Of a stretch of 10,383 bases of DNA, positions 7,940-10,383 are shown in pieces. How positions within the stretch are numbered: position 1 is the first letter of the stretch; every line of letters begins with the position of its first letter. The DNA lies in assembly GCA_002414145.1 (NCBI GenBank), contig DHYP01000030.1, forward strand, positions 12,510 through 22,892, in the 5' to 3' direction. The notes under the pieces are model-generated. The model searched no databases. It was not told the origin of the DNA and was given only the letters and a program-made list of their open reading frames with translations. Made by a program: the position numbers and the translations under genes. This DNA comes from Methylophilaceae bacterium UBA5127. GTDB taxonomy: Bacteria; Pseudomonadota; Gammaproteobacteria; Burkholderiales; Methylophilaceae.

Positions 7940-7966
7940 AGTATACGTGATAGTTTTAAAAGTAAA
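7940..7966 (-). promoter_or_regulatory. Candidate promoter for the HDOD gene
   Basis: On the minus strand a TATACT -10 hexamer (7945-7940) matches consensus at five of six positions. An ATTTAC or TTTACT -35-like sequence lies 15-16 bp upstream, a slightly short spacer. Transcription would begin near 7933, only a few bases before the AGGAGG ribosome site at 7928-7923. Plausible by eye, not tested. Confidence 0.35.
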
Positions 7967-8125
7967 TTTGTGAATCAACAAGGGAATATGGGTTCTATTT
8001 CTAATTTACATTGTTCTATAAAAAATATAGGCTAATAATAACGACCAATGTATTCAATTAACCTAATTGCAGAATTAAAAAACAGCTTAATTTGATAATA
8101 TCTGATTAAAGCTCAAAAATACCAT
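7967..8125. other. AT-rich divergent intergenic region
   Basis: The remainder of the 207-nt spacer between the divergent HDOD and GAF-GGDEF genes. It is AT-rich and has no open reading frame of note. A GATAAT hexamer at 8094-8099 could be a -10 element for the plus-strand gene (start 8126), but no matching -35 is evident. A short AT palindrome, CTATA-5 nt-TATAG, is at 8016-8030. The sequence before the plus-strand ATG lacks a clear ribosome site, which suggests modest expression. Shared control of the two genes from this spacer is possible but not shown. Confidence 0.4.
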
Positions 8126-9115
8126 ATGAAAATACCAGAAATACCCAGCAATGAAAAAGAAAGGTTAGTTACATTAAGGTCTCTTGATATCCTAGACACG
8201 CCTACTGAAGCACGTTTTGATAGCATTACACGTGTAGCAAAGCGGTTATTCGACGTACCAATTGCAGTCATCAGCCTAGTAGATGAAAATCGCCAGTGGT
8301 TTAAATCTTGCGTGGGACTTGATGTTAAAGAAACATCTCGCGATGTTTCTTTTTGTGGGCATGCAATTCTAGGCAATGAAGCAATGATCGTTTCAAATAC
8401 TTTAGAAGATCAACGCTTTAATGATAATCCACTTGTCACTGGACCTCCAAATATTCGATTCTATGCGGGACATCCAATTAAGGCACTCAATGGTCAAACC
8501 TTAGGCACACTATGTATCATTGACCAAAAACCTCGGCACTTTAAAAGTGACGACCTGACTGCTTTAAAAGATTTAGCAATGATCGTCGAACGCGAATTTG
8601 CAGCACTAGCGCTTGCTACAGTAGATGAGCTGACTAGTCTTCCCAACCGTAGATCTTTCTTGCAACTCGCTCAACAAAGCATTAATCAATCACAGAGAGA
8701 AAATCAGGCAATCTCACTTATCTTTCTAGATCTTGATGCTTTAAAAAAAATTAATGACCTACATGGCCACGCTGCAGGAGATCATGCACTCATCACGCTG
8801 GCACAACATATGAAAAAAACCTTCCGCAATGCTGACATCATTGCACGACTCAGTGGAGATGAGTTTGTTATATTATTAAGCAGCACGACAGCAAAAAACG
8901 CGCAGCTAGCCATTTCACGACTCAAGGATAACTTGGATTTACATAATCAAACGTCACTTGCAGGATATGATATTAGCTTTTCTTTCGGCTTAATTGAACT
9001 GGATTACAATAAACATCAAACATTATCCGACTTACTTGCAGATGCGGATGCATTGATGTATGAGCAAAAAAGAAACAAACATGCGCGCCAAAAAGTAGCC
9101 GCCTCAATATGTTAG
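8126..9115 (+). CDS. GAF-GGDEF protein, probable diguanylate cyclase
   Basis: Likely makes the second messenger cyclic di-GMP from two GTP in response to a signal read by its sensor domain. The product is 329 residues and soluble. Residues about 10-160 form a GAF domain of the kind often fused to GGDEF (ERLVTLRSLDILDTP at 12-26, SFCGHAIL at 75-82, TLGTLCIID at 125-133). Residues about 165-325 form the GGDEF domain: DELTSLPNRR (167-176), FLDLDALKKINDLHGH (200-215) with the metal-binding Asp, and the active loop SGDEF (243-247), with Ser replacing the first Gly. RNAD (234-237) is an RxxD inhibitory site five residues before the loop, so product feedback is plausible. Start ATG 8126 lacks a strong ribosome site. 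It lies 31 nt before map on the same strand. The ligand is unknown. Confidence 0.9.
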   Translation: MKIPEIPSNEKERLVTLRSLDILDTPTEARFDSITRVAKRLFDVPIAVISLVDENRQWFKSCVGLDVKETSRDVSFCGHAILGNEAMIVSNTLEDQRFNDNPLVTGPPNIRFYAGHPIKALNGQTLGTLCIIDQKPRHFKSDDLTALKDLAMIVEREFAALALATVDELTSLPNRRSFLQLAQQSINQSQRENQAISLIFLDLDALKKINDLHGHAAGDHALITLAQHMKKTFRNADIIARLSGDEFVILLSSTTAKNAQLAISRLKDNLDLHNQTSLAGYDISFSFGLIELDYNKHQTLSDLLADADALMYEQKRNKHARQKVAASIC

Positions 9116-9118
9116 AAT
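9110..9118 (+). promoter_or_regulatory. Candidate extended -10 promoter for map-glnD
   Basis: The bases TGTTAGAAT form a TGn extended -10 with a TAGAAT hexamer. They overlap the last codons and the TAG stop of the GAF-GGDEF gene. No good -35 is seen, as is common for extended -10 promoters. Transcription would start near 9125, leaving a leader of about 20 nt before the map ATG. If real, map-glnD is transcribed independently of the signalling gene. Confidence 0.4.
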
Positions 9119-9146
9119 ACCAATTACTACTCTTACATTAAAGCTC

Positions 9147-9944
9147 ATGGCAATTACAATCAATCAAGCTGAAGATATAGCAAAAATGCGCGTTGCTGGC
9201 AGGCTCGCCTCAGAAGTTCTTGACTACATTACACCATTCGTTGTCCATGGGGTCACCACGGAAAAGCTTGATCAGCTTTGTCACGATTATATTGTGAATG
9301 TACAACAAGCGATTCCTGCTCCACTTAACTATGCGCCAAATGGGCATAGACAGTACCCAAAATCGATCTGTACCTCGGTTAATCACCAAATATGTCACGG
9401 TGTACCCAGTGAAAAAGTCCTTAAAAACGGAGATATTGTTAACCTTGACATCACAGTGATTAAAGAAGGTTACCATGGTGACACTAGCCGTATGTTTCAG
9501 GTAGGTGAGGCCTCTATACAAGCCAAGCGCCTGTGTGACATCACTTACCAAGCCATGTGGCTAGGAATTGCACAAGTTAAGCCAGATGCTACACTTGGTG
9601 ATATTGGTTATGCCATTCAAACTTTTGCCGAAAAAAATGGGTTCAGCGTAGTGCGCGAGTTTTGTGGACATGGAATAGGCAAAAAATTCCATGAAGATCC
9701 GCAAGTTTTACACTATGGGAGACCTGGCATGGGTGTCAAATTACAAGCGGGTATGATATTCACGATTGAACCCATGATTAATGCTGGCAAACGAGACATC
9801 AAGCAGATGCCAGACGGCTGGACTATTGTCACCAAAGACCGCAGTTTATCGGCACAATGGGAACATACCGTGCTGGTCACTGAAACAGGCTATGAAGTAC
9901 TCACACTATCTAGCGGATCGCCCGCCACGCCACAGTTTGTATAA
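9147..9944 (+). CDS. map: Methionine aminopeptidase, type I
   Basis: Cytosolic dinuclear metalloenzyme that removes the initiator methionine from nascent proteins when the second residue is small. At 265 residues it is the bacterial type I size. The substrate-site His84 is in CHGVP, and all five metal ligands are visible: Asp101 (NLDITV), Asp112 (HGDTSRMF), His175 (FCGHGIGKKFHE), Glu208 (FTIEPMI) and Glu239 (AQWEHTV). The segment NYAPNGHRQYPK (61-72) is a few residues longer than in E. coli. The ATG at 9147 gives the normal N-terminus AITINQAEDIAKMRVAGRLA; the ribosome site before it is weak. Its stop codon directly abuts the glnD start. In E. coli map is adjacent to glnD and divergent from rpsB; here two signalling genes separate it from rpsB. 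Confidence 0.97.
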   Translation: MAITINQAEDIAKMRVAGRLASEVLDYITPFVVHGVTTEKLDQLCHDYIVNVQQAIPAPLNYAPNGHRQYPKSICTSVNHQICHGVPSEKVLKNGDIVNLDITVIKEGYHGDTSRMFQVGEASIQAKRLCDITYQAMWLGIAQVKPDATLGDIGYAIQTFAEKNGFSVVREFCGHGIGKKFHEDPQVLHYGRPGMGVKLQAGMIFTIEPMINAGKRDIKQMPDGWTIVTKDRSLSAQWEHTVLVTETGYEVLTLSSGSPATPQFV

Positions 9945-10383
9945 ATGCCTATTAACAATCAAGCCATCCAAGCATGGCGTAGTTCACTCAAATTACAACA
10001 ATCTGCTGTCGAAAGTGATTTTTTTCAGCAACCCAACCCTAATCTTTTACTCAAAAAGCTCAGCAGGACGATTGACCTATTATTAAAGAAGGTATGGTCA
10101 GAATTTGAGATTGATACAGAAATATGCCTGATTGCTGTGGGAGGCTATGGTCGCCAAACCCTTTTTCCTTATTCCGATATTGATTTACTGATTCTAGTTC
10201 CGTTAGAACAAGACAATAGCAGCCAGCAAAAAATTGAGCATTTAATCAGTACCTTATGGGACATTGGCTTAAATATTGGTCACAGTGTCAGGACTTTGGA
10301 TGAGTGCATTAACGAAGCACAACAGGACGTGACCATTTTTACGAACCTGCTTGAAGCGCGTCTGATTTGTGGTAAAAACAAGC
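9945..10383 (+). CDS. glnD: PII uridylyltransferase / uridylyl-removing enzyme, N-terminal part
   Basis: Nitrogen-status sensor that uridylylates or deuridylylates PII proteins according to glutamine level, so controlling glutamine synthetase and NtrB. Only the first 146 codons are inside the window; the full enzyme is usually near 850-900 residues, with nucleotidyltransferase, HD and two ACT domains. The nucleotidyltransferase motif is clear at residues 65-84, VGGYGR followed by LFPYSDIDLLIL, with the catalytic Asp78 and Asp80. Most family members read GGYGRxEL here; this one reads GGYGRQTL. The ATG follows the map stop with no gap (TAAATG) and has no ribosome site of its own, so translation is probably coupled to map. 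The map-glnD order is the standard one. Confidence 0.93.
   Translation, partial: MPINNQAIQAWRSSLKLQQSAVESDFFQQPNPNLLLKKLSRTIDLLLKKVWSEFEIDTEICLIAVGGYGRQTLFPYSDIDLLILVPLEQDNSSQQKIEHLISTLWDIGLNIGHSVRTLDECINEAQQDVTIFTNLLEARLICGKNK

Noticed and set aside
8016..8030. CTATA-5 nt-TATAG palindrome as an operator
   Set aside because: Short pure-AT palindromes are expected by chance in such AT-rich spacer sequence.
9781..10086. 101-codon plus-strand frame across the map-glnD junction
   Set aside because: It runs out of frame through two genes whose own frames carry clear catalytic motifs.

Overview
The window reads as chromosomal DNA from a Gram-negative proteobacterium, most likely a betaproteobacterium of moderately low GC content. 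Methylophilaceae-like organisms would fit, but that is inference. Two things point this way: the gene order rpsB-tsf-pyrH-frr-uppS-cdsA-dxr-rseP, with dxr after cdsA rather than after frr as in E. coli, and the divergent map-glnD unit on the other side. Nearly all of the window is a classic, highly conserved housekeeping neighbourhood. I found no rRNA or tRNA gene, CRISPR array, transposase or phage gene.

Left part (1-6851, all on the minus strand, so transcription runs right to left): rpsB (ribosomal protein S2), tsf (EF-Ts), pyrH (UMP kinase), frr (ribosome recycling factor), uppS (undecaprenyl diphosphate synthase), cdsA (CDP-diglyceride synthase), dxr (DXP reductoisomerase) and rseP (site-2 protease, whose C-terminus lies beyond base 1). 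A hairpin with a U-rich tail separates rpsB from tsf. A stronger intrinsic terminator separates tsf from pyrH. From pyrH onward the genes are packed tightly (gaps of 19, 33, 4 and 11 nt, then a 4-nt ATGA overlap between dxr and rseP). Together they serve translation, UMP/UDP supply, isoprenoid and lipid-carrier synthesis, phospholipid synthesis and envelope stress proteolysis. Two start codons, dxr and uppS, appear to be TTG. The frr start is best placed at the ATG at 4259, not at an upstream TTG that is really part of its Shine-Dalgarno sequence.

Right part (9147-10383, plus strand): map (methionine aminopeptidase) runs with no gap into glnD (PII uridylyltransferase, only its first 146 codons present).

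Middle part (6852-9146): in E. coli and many relatives map and rpsB are divergent neighbours. Here two signalling genes sit between them, themselves divergent: an HDOD-domain protein on the minus strand next to rpsB, and a GAF-GGDEF putative diguanylate cyclase (active-site variant SGDEF, inhibitory-site RxxD present) on the plus strand next to map. This signalling pair at the map/rpsB junction is the only accessory-looking part of the window and the most worthwhile target. Nothing else looks like an undescribed system.
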